A stretch of DNA of 11,304 nucleotides from UBA2040 sp002332715 (GCA_029242295.1 JAQWUF010000111.1:1-11304), one strand, 5' to 3'. Positions 1 through 6,056 are shown, numbered from the stretch's first letter. Notes: generated from the sequence alone by a model not told the origin. Numbers and translations: made by a program.

Positions 1-1920
1 GTGAACGATGTTACCCAATGCATCAGTTACCTGAACAGAGACGTTTGCGTTGTTCAACAAGTTGAAAGCAAGGTTTACTGATCCAGTTGATGGATTAGGA
101 TACACTTTGTAATTAGCTACGTTATTCAATTCATTCAATGATTGAGTTGAAGTACCTAAAGCTGCGCTTTTACCAGCATTCATGATTTCGCCTGTTGAAG
201 CGTTTACAATCATAACAACTGCATGCGCTTTACTCAAGTCGTTGTAAGTTGTTTTTGGAATCGCAGCGAAAGTATAAGAGTGAACTCCAACTGGAACTGA
301 ACTAGCAGGTAAACTTCCTGGTGTCCCCAAAATGTCGTTTGATGACAAAGTCATAGCAACGTGATCATAACCACCGAAATCAACAGGGTTAACAGGATCA
401 CCAGCCGTAGACCATTCGAACCCTGTTACAGGATCAGTCATCAAACCATTTGCTCCACCATCATAGTAGTTTACTTGTGTCCAGTTTCCTGCAGTCCCAT
501 CGTAAAAATCATCTTCCAATGTTACCAATGACAATCTGTAATCACCAGAGATAGTTCCCATAAATTCTACATCTGCCGAAACAGTAATGTTAGTTGCAGT
601 GGAAGTATATGTTACACTGTTTACTTTACATGGTGTCAAATCATTAACACGACCTGCATACATTCCAGAGAAGTTAGCAGGATTTCCCGTAGTAACACGG
701 TCAACACCACCAGTAGGGAATGAACTTGGAATCCAAGTGGCAATGCCACCATCGTAGTTAGCAATTGTCATAGGGTCACTGTTGTGAACTGCAATTCCGA
801 TGAAATCAGAAGTAGCTTCCATGCCAGCAAGACCAACTGCCCCACGAGGACACCATCCACACCATGTCCCTGTTCTTTCTTCACCAACAACTGTACGAGA
901 TGGAATAGACGTCAAGGCAACGGCATTTGATGTAAGTGAGTTGTTCGCCATATTAACGTCACCAACCATTGAAACAGTCATATTAATTGAATACGCTGAA
1001 CCTGCTACTGTAGTTAATGGAGTTGAATGAATAAATTGGTATGTTCCGTTTGATGGAATGTTTACACCTGTAACAGTCCCAGTAACTGGACCTGAACCTG
1101 CATCATAAGAAACGCCAAATTGTGTAATTGGGTTACTTCCCAAGTTACGCACAGTACCGACCATATTAACGTTTCCTGCTGCAACATACGGCAAAAGGTC
1201 AAATGATTGTAATTTGATTTCATTCGGTGATTGTACACCTTGAATGAATTCATAATGATAATCATCCGCTGGGTCAGGGTTGGTTCCAGCTTGAGCTCCT
1301 ACAGCTGGCGAACCTGTTACGTTAACAGCATTTGTTCCATCAATTTGGATTCCAATTGTCAATGCACCAGCCCCTGTTGTGTTTCTTTGGTCAACCACAA
1401 AAATTTGATCGGTACCTTCTACCAATACGATAGAGTAGTATGACCATCCGATTGTTCCGTTTGTACAAGAACTGTAGTGTATCCATAATTGACGATTTGG
1501 AGCCGTTCCAAAAACTTTAATAGATCCATTGTCATTTGTTCCTGATGCGTTTAGTCCCCATGCACAAATAGACTTGTCAGGAATAGAGGCATCTGGCAAA
1601 GTAGCTGAAGTAGCACCTGGTACAGCAGTTGCTGCAGTTGTAAAGGTCAAAACACCTGTTGATGATATTTTGTAATCTGTTACGGGTGCGCCGTTAAAGT
1701 TAAATGCGAATGGCAAAGTTTGATTTGCCGACCATACTGGTGTTGCAGCTGATGGTCCAACAAGTGAAGTCCATCCAGCAACTTGTCCACCTCCCGCAGG
1801 ATAAGCAGGGTCTTGGTTTAACGATCCAGAAAATTCTCCAGATCCTGAGAAGTAATAGTATTGAGCGTTTGCTGTAAATCCAGCGAACAATACCAATAAT
1901 AAAGTAAAAATTCTTTTCAT
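1..1920 (-). CDS. Secreted Omp28-like CxxC protein with T9SS sorting domain (3' end cut by window)
   Basis: The frame starts at ATG 1918-1920 and stays open for 640 codons to the window edge, so the C-terminus is missing. Residues 1-19 form a signal peptide (hydrophobic core, cleavage after ANA, before Gln20). A beta-rich N-terminal region (about 25-230) is followed by a CARDB/Ig-like segment (about 233-330). A thioredoxin-like part resembling the Omp28 family then begins with the motif TWCGWCPRG (Cys354 and Cys357). From about residue 602 the sequence KVYPNPSTG marks a T9SS type A sorting domain, of which roughly half is visible. Known of the family: such proteins cross the inner membrane by Sec, cross the outer membrane by T9SS, and are released or surface-anchored. 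Inference: an extracellular or surface protein with possible thiol-disulfide activity; the substrate is unknown. It is transcribed divergently from the ssb cluster. Confidence 0.9.
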   Translation of the reverse strand, partial: MKRIFTLLLVLFAGFTANAQYYYFSGSGEFSGSLNQDPAYPAGGGQVAGWTSLVGPSAATPVWSANQTLPFAFNFNGAPVTDYKISSTGVLTFTTAATAVPGATSATLPDASIPDKSICAWGLNASGTNDNGSIKVFGTAPNRQLWIHYSSCTNGTIGWSYYSIVLVEGTDQIFVVDQRNTTGAGALTIGIQIDGTNAVNVTGSPAVGAQAGTNPDPADDYHYEFIQGVQSPNEIKLQSFDLLPYVAAGNVNMVGTVRNLGSNPITQFGVSYDAGSGPVTGTVTGVNIPSNGTYQFIHSTPLTTVAGSAYSINMTVSMVGDVNMANNSLTSNAVALTSIPSRTVVGEERTGTWCGWCPRGAVGLAGMEATSDFIGIAVHNSDPMTIANYDGGIATWIPSSFPTGGVDRVTTGNPANFSGMYAGRVNDLTPCKVNSVTYTSTATNITVSADVEFMGTISGDYRLSLVTLEDDFYDGTAGNWTQVNYYDGGANGLMTDPVTGFEWSTAGDPVNPVDFGGYDHVAMTLSSNDILGTPGSLPASSVPVGVHSYTFAAIPKTTYNDLSKAHAVVMIVNASTGEIMNAGKSAALGTSTQSLNELNNVANYKVYPNPSTGSVNLAFNLLNNANVSVQVTDALGNIVH

Positions 1921-1949
1921 GTTAATTGATTTTTTAATTTTTATTGGCT

Positions 1950-1981
1950 CGAAGATAAAGCTTGTTATTGGCATCTCCAAA
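1950..1981 (-). promoter_or_regulatory. Bacteroidota-type promoter for the secreted CxxC protein
   Basis: On the minus strand a TTTG (1978-1981) is followed after 20 bases by TATCTTCG (1950-1957), one mismatch from the Bacteroidota -7 consensus TAnnTTTG. It lies about 30 bases before the ATG at 1920. Spacing and position fit, but the mismatch keeps this a prediction. Confidence 0.5.
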
Positions 1982-2227
1982 TCAAATGTGTTAAGAAACG
2001 AATAGAGGTTTTTTAGCTTTCCAAGGTTTTTTAGTTTGGATTGTACTTTTTTATGCGTTTGTCGATTCTAGTTTGGTGAGGATTACCCTTTTAGAATAAA
2101 AATAATCGTTCAGAACTATAAATTTAATTTCAAGGTAGTTTTTATATAGATAATTGAAATTCAGTAATTAATCCAATTACAACCGGTTACAAACGACTGT
2201 TATTCGACATTAAATGATTAAAAGCCG

Positions 2228-2256
2228 TTTAAAGTTTGCATACCTCTCAATCTTTG
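2228..2256 (+). promoter_or_regulatory. Possible promoter of the ssb cluster
   Basis: AATCTTTG (2249-2256) matches the -7 consensus TAnnTTTG except at the first base. A TTTA (2228-2231) stands 17 bases upstream, near the expected -33 position. It would give a leader of about 70 bases containing the hairpin at 2268-2286. This is a weak match but the best candidate in the region. Confidence 0.35.
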
Positions 2257-2267
2257 TGGTGTCGAAA

Positions 2268-2286
2268 GTCAATCAGGGGTATTGAC
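2268..2286 (+). promoter_or_regulatory. Small inverted repeat in the ssb leader
   Basis: GTCAAT (2268-2273) and ATTGAC (2281-2286) form a perfect 6-bp inverted repeat around the loop CAGGGGT. It lies between the candidate promoter and the ssb start at 2333. It could be an RNA hairpin or a protein-binding site; there is no T-tract, so it is not a terminator. Confidence 0.35.
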
Positions 2287-2332
2287 GGCAACAATAAACA
2301 ATTATTTCAAACTTTTAATAAACACAATTATT

Positions 2333-2713
2333 ATGAACACATTACGCAACAAAGTTAGTTTGATCGGACGCTTAGGACAAGAGCCAACATTACAAACAGT
2401 AGGGAAGGGATTCCAGTTGGTCAAAGTATCGCTTGCAACAAGCGAAAACTACAAAGACAATACAGGTAAATGGGTAGAAAAAACACAATGGCACAATTTG
2501 GTCGTGTGGGGAAAAACTGCCGAGAATTTTTCAAAATTGGCCACGAAAGGTCATGAGATCATGACGGAAGGGAGAATCATAAACCGTTCGTACGAAAAAG
2601 ATGGCGAGAAACGCTATGTAACGGACATTGAGGTAAATGATTTTTTATTGCTTTCATCACGAAATACAGAGGCCAACAGCGAAACTGAAACAGAAGAAAA
2701 AGCTAAAAAATAG
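2333..2713 (+). CDS. ssb: Single-stranded DNA-binding protein, short form (first of three)
   Basis: This 126-residue protein has an SSB OB-fold at about residues 5-107: KVSLIGRLGQEP at the start, then TQWHNLVVWGK (Trp53, His54, Trp59) and a KG..EGRI...Y block, as in bacterial SSB. SSB binds ssDNA during replication, repair and recombination. The C-terminal tail is only about 19 residues; it is acidic (TETEEKAKK) but lacks the DDIPF/DDLPF-like tip through which canonical SSB recruits partners, and is far shorter than the E. coli tail. The frame also opens upstream at TTG 2282, but ATG 2333 matches the family's N-terminus and 2282 lies inside a leader hairpin. There is no clear Shine-Dalgarno, as usual in this phylum. 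The next ssb-like gene follows after 3 bases. This copy is the most SSB-like of the three; whether it is the housekeeping SSB cannot be told here. Confidence 0.85.
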   Translation: MNTLRNKVSLIGRLGQEPTLQTVGKGFQLVKVSLATSENYKDNTGKWVEKTQWHNLVVWGKTAENFSKLATKGHEIMTEGRIINRSYEKDGEKRYVTDIEVNDFLLLSSRNTEANSETETEEKAKK

Positions 2714-2716
2714 AGC

Positions 2717-3031
2717 ATGAACTACGTAAACTTAATCGGGAAAATGAGCTCAGAGCCCAAATTCCTGCAACTCGAAGATGGACAGAAAGTGGTAAATTTC
2801 ACCCTGTCTACCCAGGAACCTTACCTAGATAAGACGGGTCAACCGAAAATCAAAAAATATTGGCATAAAATGACCGCTTGGGGCAACTGGGTAAATATTA
2901 TCGAACATCAAGCTTCGAAAGGGACAAACATAGCAATCGAAGGCAGATTAACTACTCGTTTTTATCAGGACACAAAAGGTGTTAAGAAGTCGATTTCGGA
3001 AGTTGAAATCAATGATTTGAGCATCATTTAA
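2717..3031 (+). CDS. SSB-like OB-fold protein (second of three)
   Basis: This 104-residue protein is a single SSB OB-fold with almost no tail. It starts MNYVNLIGKMSSEP and keeps YWHKMTAWG (Trp49, His50, Trp55), the TNIAIEGRL block and a final strand SEVEINDL, and ends only about three residues later. It therefore lacks both the flexible linker and the acidic tip of canonical SSB. It starts 3 bases after the stop of the previous ssb gene, so the two are almost certainly cotranscribed and perhaps translationally coupled. It is clearly diverged from both neighbours. Inference: an ssDNA-binding paralog that may form mixed oligomers with the first copy or work in a separate process; no function is assigned beyond ssDNA binding. 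Confidence 0.8.
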   Translation: MNYVNLIGKMSSEPKFLQLEDGQKVVNFTLSTQEPYLDKTGQPKIKKYWHKMTAWGNWVNIIEHQASKGTNIAIEGRLTTRFYQDTKGVKKSISEVEINDLSII

Positions 3032-3049
3032 TAAATAAAAAGAATAGAT

Positions 3050-3095
3050 CGGCGAGGGTGTTGGGTAAATTATGTGGATCGTTGGTTCCTCGTCG
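3050..3095 (+). promoter_or_regulatory. Inverted repeat between the second and third ssb-like genes
   Basis: CGGCGAGGG (3050-3058) can pair with the complementary arm at 3087-3095, nine pairs including two G-U wobbles, around a 28-base loop. It lies in the 107-base gap before the third ssb-like gene and has no T-tract after it, so it looks like a leader or processing structure rather than a terminator. Confidence 0.3.
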
Positions 3096-3138
3096 TTCTG
3101 TCTCTTCTAATAAAAGGATCAATATAAAATTCAATCAA

Positions 3139-3468
3139 ATGGCATTAAGAAATAGCGTTACCCTATACGGGAACATGGGAAAAGAATTGAAAATCACAGA
3201 GATTAAAAACGGAGCAAAAGTTGCTCGTTTTGATGTGGCAACTCATTCGTTTTGCACCGATACGAATGGGCAGAAAACACAGAAAACCGAATGGCACAAG
3301 GTCTTTGCTTGGGGAAATGCTGCCAATTTCATTGAGAATTATGGTCACTCAGGCGCATCACTTTGCATTCATGGAAAATTGGTCAATCGCACCTACTTAA
3401 ACAAAGCAGGTCTTTCTAGAACGATAACGGAAATAGAAGCCAAAGAAGTGTTGAATATGTCAGCATAA
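3139..3468 (+). CDS. SSB-like OB-fold protein (third of three)
   Basis: This 109-residue protein consists of one SSB OB-fold: MALRNSVTLYGNMGKE at the start, TEWHKVFAWGNAANFI (Trp52, His53, Trp58), ASLCIHGKLVNRTY, and a last strand TITEIEAKEVL. No acidic tail or DDIPF-like tip is present. The start ATG 3139 is preferred over GTG 3058: the extra 27 residues are not SSB-like and their codons lie in a predicted hairpin. A 107-base gap separates it from the second ssb-like gene, so it may be cotranscribed or have its own promoter, although I found no clear TAnnTTTG there. It is followed by two strong hairpins. Cys39 and Cys76 are present; nothing indicates a role for them. Confidence 0.8.
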   Translation: MALRNSVTLYGNMGKELKITEIKNGAKVARFDVATHSFCTDTNGQKTQKTEWHKVFAWGNAANFIENYGHSGASLCIHGKLVNRTYLNKAGLSRTITEIEAKEVLNMSA

Positions 3469-3526
3469 ACTAATTACCTACCGAATCAATTCTTTAAGAG
3501 CACGATATGCAGAAAGGAATTAGTTT
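3467..3526 (+). other. Long-range inverted repeat in the ssb 3' region
   Basis: AAACTAATT (3467-3475), overlapping the ssb stop codon, is a perfect inverted copy of AATTAGTTT (3518-3526). With one bulged A the pairing extends by three further pairs (CCT 3477-3479 with AGG 3515-3517). The enclosed loop is about 35 bases. It sits just upstream of a terminator hairpin, so it could be a 3' stability structure or part of a small RNA. Confidence 0.4.
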
Positions 3527-3533
3527 ATAAACC

Positions 3534-3567
3534 AAAAAGCGACTTTCGAAAGAGAGTCGCTTTTTTT
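3534..3567 (+). terminator. Rho-independent terminator of the ssb cluster
   Basis: The stem GCGACT (3539-3544) pairs with AGTCGC (3555-3560), is flanked by an A-run on the left and is followed by seven T residues. It lies 66 bases after the third ssb-like stop. The A-run and T-run can extend the stem. Confidence 0.85.
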
Positions 3568-3609
3568 ATGCTTTACTTTTTTGTTTCTGCTCCATACAGG
3601 TTAAACAAA

Positions 3610-3641
3610 AAGAGCCCCAACAATTAATTGTTGGGGCTCTT
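3610..3641. terminator. Perfect 32-nt palindrome, terminator-like, better T-tract on the minus strand
   Basis: The 16 bases at 3610-3625 are an exact inverted copy of 3626-3641, centred on AATT and containing the GAGCCCCAAC arm. On the plus strand the tail is only TTACTTATTTT; on the minus strand it is followed by TTTTTGTTT, a better T-tract. It may act in both directions, as a second stop for ssb transcripts and a block to antisense transcription from the helicase side. Confidence 0.65.
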
Positions 3642-3756
3642 ACTTATTTTAACCTATACTTCTTGCGAATTTTGACCATAGAAAACCAGGATAAAGTAAT
3701 TAACATGTGTTTTTTGTAAACTATGGAAAACCAATACTTTCCAAACAAATTAAACT

Positions 3757-3764
3757 TATCTTTG
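3757..3764 (+). promoter_or_regulatory. Promoter -7 element of the DEAD-box helicase gene
   Basis: TATCTTTG exactly matches the Bacteroidota -7 consensus TAnnTTTG and ends only 5 bases before the ATG at 3770. The -33 position is weak (TTTC at 3738-3741). Transcription would begin at or within a few bases of the start codon, predicting a leaderless or nearly leaderless mRNA. Confidence 0.6.
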
Positions 3765-3769
3765 CAGCA

Positions 3770-5017
3770 ATGAAATTTACAGAATTAGAATTGTCTACTG
3801 AGATACTTGAGGCTCTAGACCATATGGGTTTTACCGATGCAACACCGATTCAAGCTCAAGCAATTCCTTTGATATTACAGAATCGCGATTTAATTGCTTG
3901 TGCCCAAACAGGAACGGGTAAAACAGCAGCATTTATTTTACCCGTCCTAAATAAAATGGTCGGGAAAGAAACGAGTCATATTGATACATTGATCATAGTG
4001 CCTACGCGTGAATTGGCGTTGCAAATTGAACAAGAAATTCAAGGTTTATCTTACTTCGTCTCTGTTGGATCTATGGCAATTTATGGTGGTGGTGATGGAT
4101 CGAAATTTGCCGATCAGAAAGATGCCTTGGTGAATGGACGCGATATAATTGTTGCAACTCCAGGTAAATTGATTTCTCACTTGAACCTAGGATATGTCAA
4201 TTTCAAACACGTTAAGCATTTGATTCTCGACGAAGCAGATAAAATGCTCGACATGGGATTCAGCGATGATTTGATGAAAATCATATCGTATCTCCCAAAA
4301 AAGAGACAAAATCTTTTGTTCAGTGCAACGATGGCACCGAAGATTAAGGATCTTGCCAAGAAATTGTTGCACAGTCCAGAAGAAATCGTTTTGAGTTTAT
4401 CGAAACCAGCCGCTGGAATTACCCAAGGTGTTTATTTGGTTTTTGACAATCAAAAAGAAGCCTTGTTGAAGCATATATTGGACGACAGAAAAGACTATTC
4501 AAGTATCATCGTCTTTACTTCTGCTAAGGACAAAGTTTCCCAAATTGCTCGTTATTTATCCAGAAATGGTATTCCAGCTAAAGGAATTTCGTCCAATTTG
4601 GACCAAGAAGGTCGTGAAGATGTGGTATTGAAATTCCGTTCTCGAAGAATTCGTGTTTTGGTAGCCACTGACGTCATGTCTCGAGGAATCGACATCAAAG
4701 AAATCAATATGGTCATCAATTTCGATGCGCCAAGAGATGCCGAAGATTACGTTCACCGTGTAGGAAGAACAGCTCGAGCAAATACAAAAGGTGAAGCAGT
4801 TACTTTTATTAATCCGAAGGATATGCCGAAGTTGGCGAAAATCCAACGATTGATTGAAATGGATGTTCCTCAGCATGCTTTGCCGAAAGAGTTAGGCGAA
4901 GGACCAGAATGGAATGCATCATCTGGGCGACAATCAGGAAAAGGGGGTAAGAAACCATTTAAAGGGGGAAACAACAGAAAAACAACATATCGTCCGAATC
5001 CGAGAAAGAAGGATTAA
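3770..5017 (+). CDS. DEAD-box RNA helicase, RhlE-like
   Basis: This 415-residue ATP-dependent RNA helicase has all the family motifs in order: Q-motif (Phe21 through Gln28), motif I AQTGTGKT (45-52), motif Ia PTREL (78-82), TPGK (130-133), motif II DEAD (154-157), motif III SAT (185-187), and motif VI HRVGRTAR (329-336). After the second RecA-like domain comes a basic, Gly/Lys/Asn-rich tail (about 380-415), typical of RhlE/CsdA-type bacterial helicases and probably used for RNA contact. Known of the family: unwinding of structured RNA in ribosome assembly, mRNA decay and cold adaptation, in the cytoplasm. The frame opens 21 codons earlier at 3707, but the consensus promoter at 3757-3764 lies inside that extension, and MKFTELELSTEIL is the usual N-terminus, so 3770 is the start. 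Which paralog (rhlE, deaD/csdA) it represents is not resolved. Confidence 0.93.
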   Translation: MKFTELELSTEILEALDHMGFTDATPIQAQAIPLILQNRDLIACAQTGTGKTAAFILPVLNKMVGKETSHIDTLIIVPTRELALQIEQEIQGLSYFVSVGSMAIYGGGDGSKFADQKDALVNGRDIIVATPGKLISHLNLGYVNFKHVKHLILDEADKMLDMGFSDDLMKIISYLPKKRQNLLFSATMAPKIKDLAKKLLHSPEEIVLSLSKPAAGITQGVYLVFDNQKEALLKHILDDRKDYSSIIVFTSAKDKVSQIARYLSRNGIPAKGISSNLDQEGREDVVLKFRSRRIRVLVATDVMSRGIDIKEINMVINFDAPRDAEDYVHRVGRTARANTKGEAVTFINPKDMPKLAKIQRLIEMDVPQHALPKELGEGPEWNASSGRQSGKGGKKPFKGGNNRKTTYRPNPRKKD

Positions 5018-5020
5018 TAG

Positions 5021-5149
5021 TTATGGTAATCGGGCCACAATTTCGATATAAGTGTTAAAGCGAAAATGTCCTTTGATGCTTTGCGAGTCGGATCCCTCTG
5101 GGAAAAGAGCACAATTGATGCCTTTGATTAAAAGGAACAGAGAGAAGTT
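5021..5149 (-). other. Open reading frame without start codon in the convergent intergenic gap
   Basis: Between the helicase stop and the cysQ stop the minus strand has a 42-codon frame, closed by a TAA at 5021-5023 and preceded by an in-frame stop at 5150-5152. It has no usual start codon except a possible ATT or TTG, yet its C-terminal half reads like protein, with EGSDSQSIKGHFRF and EIVARLP. The plus strand also has a 41-codon frame from GTG 5052. It could be a gene relic, a dispersed intergenic repeat or chance; I cannot identify it. Confidence 0.25.
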
Positions 5150-5173
5150 TTATTGCTGCTTCTATTTTCAAAC

Positions 5174-6010
5174 TTAAATTGAGTGCAAAGAACTGAATTT
5201 TTTCTCTCGTATTAAAAAGGCAGAAGTTTTTGCAACGAAAAACGGATTGAATAAACTGTCTTTGTTGTATGTTAAGGGTTGTCCATTTTCAGTTGAGATA
5301 ATTGTCCCACCCAAGGCTTCTAAAATAGCTTGCCCAGCCGCAATGTCCCATTCCATTGTCGGCGCAAAACGCGGGTAGATATGAGCTAAACCTAAAGCCA
5401 AGTCAAAGAATTTTATCGCACTGCCTTTAGGCGTTTTTTTAACCGAACGAAAAGGTTTAGAAAGTTTCCCCACCCAATCTGCATCTGCACCTTCGTGACT
5501 TCTCGAAGCAATCCAAACCACATCTTCGCCTAAATTTAGGATGGGAGTTAATTCTTTGATATGTTCTTTCTTCGAATCGTTTTCGAAATCCCATAAATAC
5601 ACTCCGAAATCCGATCCACCAAATATCATTCGTCCTTTGCAAGGTTCTGCTATCAAACCAAAAACAGCTTTGCCATTTTCAACATGAGCAATGTTCACAC
5701 AAAATTCGCCATTTCGTTTGATGAATTCTTTCGTTCCATCCAAAGGATCCACGCACCAGTTTTCGACCCACAATTTCCGTTCTGGAAAAGGTGTGTTCTT
5801 TCGTTCCTCTCCAATAATTGGGATTCCTGTTTTTTCAAGATGAGCACTTATAATCTCCGATGAACGAAGGTCAGCCGTGGTTACTGGAGAGCCGTCTTCC
5901 TTGTTGTTGGTGTCAAAACCAAGATGATAAATGGATAGAATTTCTTTACACGCATCAATAGCAGCTTGTTGAGCAATCTTGTATTTGGTCGATAATCGAT
6001 TTGGTTCCAT
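5174..6010 (-). CDS. cysQ: 3'(2'),5'-bisphosphate nucleotidase CysQ
   Basis: This 278-residue enzyme of the inositol monophosphatase superfamily removes the 3' phosphate from adenosine 3',5'-bisphosphate (pAp) and may act on PAPS. It thereby recycles the by-product of sulfotransfer or sulfate assimilation, with Mg2+. Metal-binding signatures are visible: Asp47 in PVTTAD, the GEE motif (Glu68, Glu69), DPLDGTKEF (Asp88, Asp91, Gly92, Thr93) and WDIAAG (Trp221, Asp222). The KEF after DGT is typical of CysQ rather than of inositol monophosphatase SuhB. The frame could extend to TTG 6043, but that codon lies inside the terminator hairpin of the upstream gene, so ATG 6010 is chosen. It converges with the DEAD-box helicase across a 156-base gap. 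No other sulfur gene is in the window. No clear terminator follows its stop. Confidence 0.9.
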   Translation of the reverse strand: MEPNRLSTKYKIAQQAAIDACKEILSIYHLGFDTNNKEDGSPVTTADLRSSEIISAHLEKTGIPIIGEERKNTPFPERKLWVENWCVDPLDGTKEFIKRNGEFCVNIAHVENGKAVFGLIAEPCKGRMIFGGSDFGVYLWDFENDSKKEHIKELTPILNLGEDVVWIASRSHEGADADWVGKLSKPFRSVKKTPKGSAIKFFDLALGLAHIYPRFAPTMEWDIAAGQAILEALGGTIISTENGQPLTYNKDSLFNPFFVAKTSAFLIREKKFSSLHSI

Positions 6011-6016
6011 TTCAGA

Positions 6017-6024
6017 CGAATGTA
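6017..6024 (-). promoter_or_regulatory. Possible -7 element of cysQ next to the upstream terminator
   Basis: On the minus strand TACATTCG is one base from TAnnTTTG and lies 6 bases before the cysQ ATG. A TTTG (6041-6044) stands 16 bases upstream, slightly too close, inside the preceding terminator. If used, the cysQ mRNA would be nearly leaderless; otherwise cysQ depends on read-through from the secreted-protein gene. Confidence 0.3.
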
Positions 6025-6056
6025 CAAAAAAAGAGCCCACCAAATGATGAGCTCTA
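6025..6056 (-). terminator. Rho-independent terminator after the small T9SS protein gene
   Basis: Read on the minus strand, AGAGC (6051-6055) pairs with GCTCT (6032-6036), with two further pairs after a mismatch. It is followed by a run of seven T residues (6026-6032). It begins 25 bases after the stop of the T9SS-sorted protein gene and ends just before cysQ. Confidence 0.75.

Larger units (their letters stand above)
1921..2332. other. Divergent intergenic region, 412 bases
   Basis: This AT-rich stretch separates the minus-strand secreted protein from the plus-strand ssb cluster. It holds the predicted promoter at 1950-1981 for the minus gene, a weak promoter candidate at 2228-2256 and a small hairpin at 2268-2286 for the ssb genes. 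Between about 1990 and 2225 I see no convincing gene, RNA gene or long repeat, only a short direct repeat of TTACAA flanking CCGG near 2177. Confidence 0.6.
3469..3769. other. Intergenic region between the ssb cluster and the DEAD-box helicase, 301 bases
   Basis: The first half is dense in structure: an inverted repeat (3467-3526), a terminator (3534-3567) and a perfect 32-nt palindrome (3610-3641). The second half carries two near-identical 13-mers (3676-3688 and 3721-3733) and the helicase promoter -7 element (3757-3764). No open frame with coding character was found on either strand. Confidence 0.6.

Noticed and set aside
800..1443. Plus- and minus-strand open frames of 67-76 codons at 800-1030, 1062-1265 and 1231-1443
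   Set aside because: All lie within the long secreted-protein gene on the minus strand, in other frames, and have low-complexity or non-protein-like translations.
2282..2332. Upstream extension of the first ssb gene from TTG 2282
   Set aside because: The 17 extra residues are not SSB-like, the TTG lies inside a leader hairpin, and ATG 2333 gives the usual SSB N-terminus.
3058..3138. Upstream extension of the third ssb-like gene from GTG 3058
   Set aside because: The 27 extra residues show no OB-fold similarity and cover a predicted hairpin; ATG 3139 matches the paralogs.
3707..3769. Upstream extension of the DEAD-box helicase
   Set aside because: It would contain the gene's own consensus promoter -7 element (3757-3764).
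4556..4876. 106-codon minus-strand frame within the DEAD-box helicase gene
   Set aside because: It is a shadow of a gene whose motifs are complete on the plus strand; its translation is rich in Ser/Cys/His with no domain.
6011..6043. Extension of cysQ to TTG 6043
   Set aside because: The extra codons lie in the terminator hairpin and T-tract of the preceding gene.
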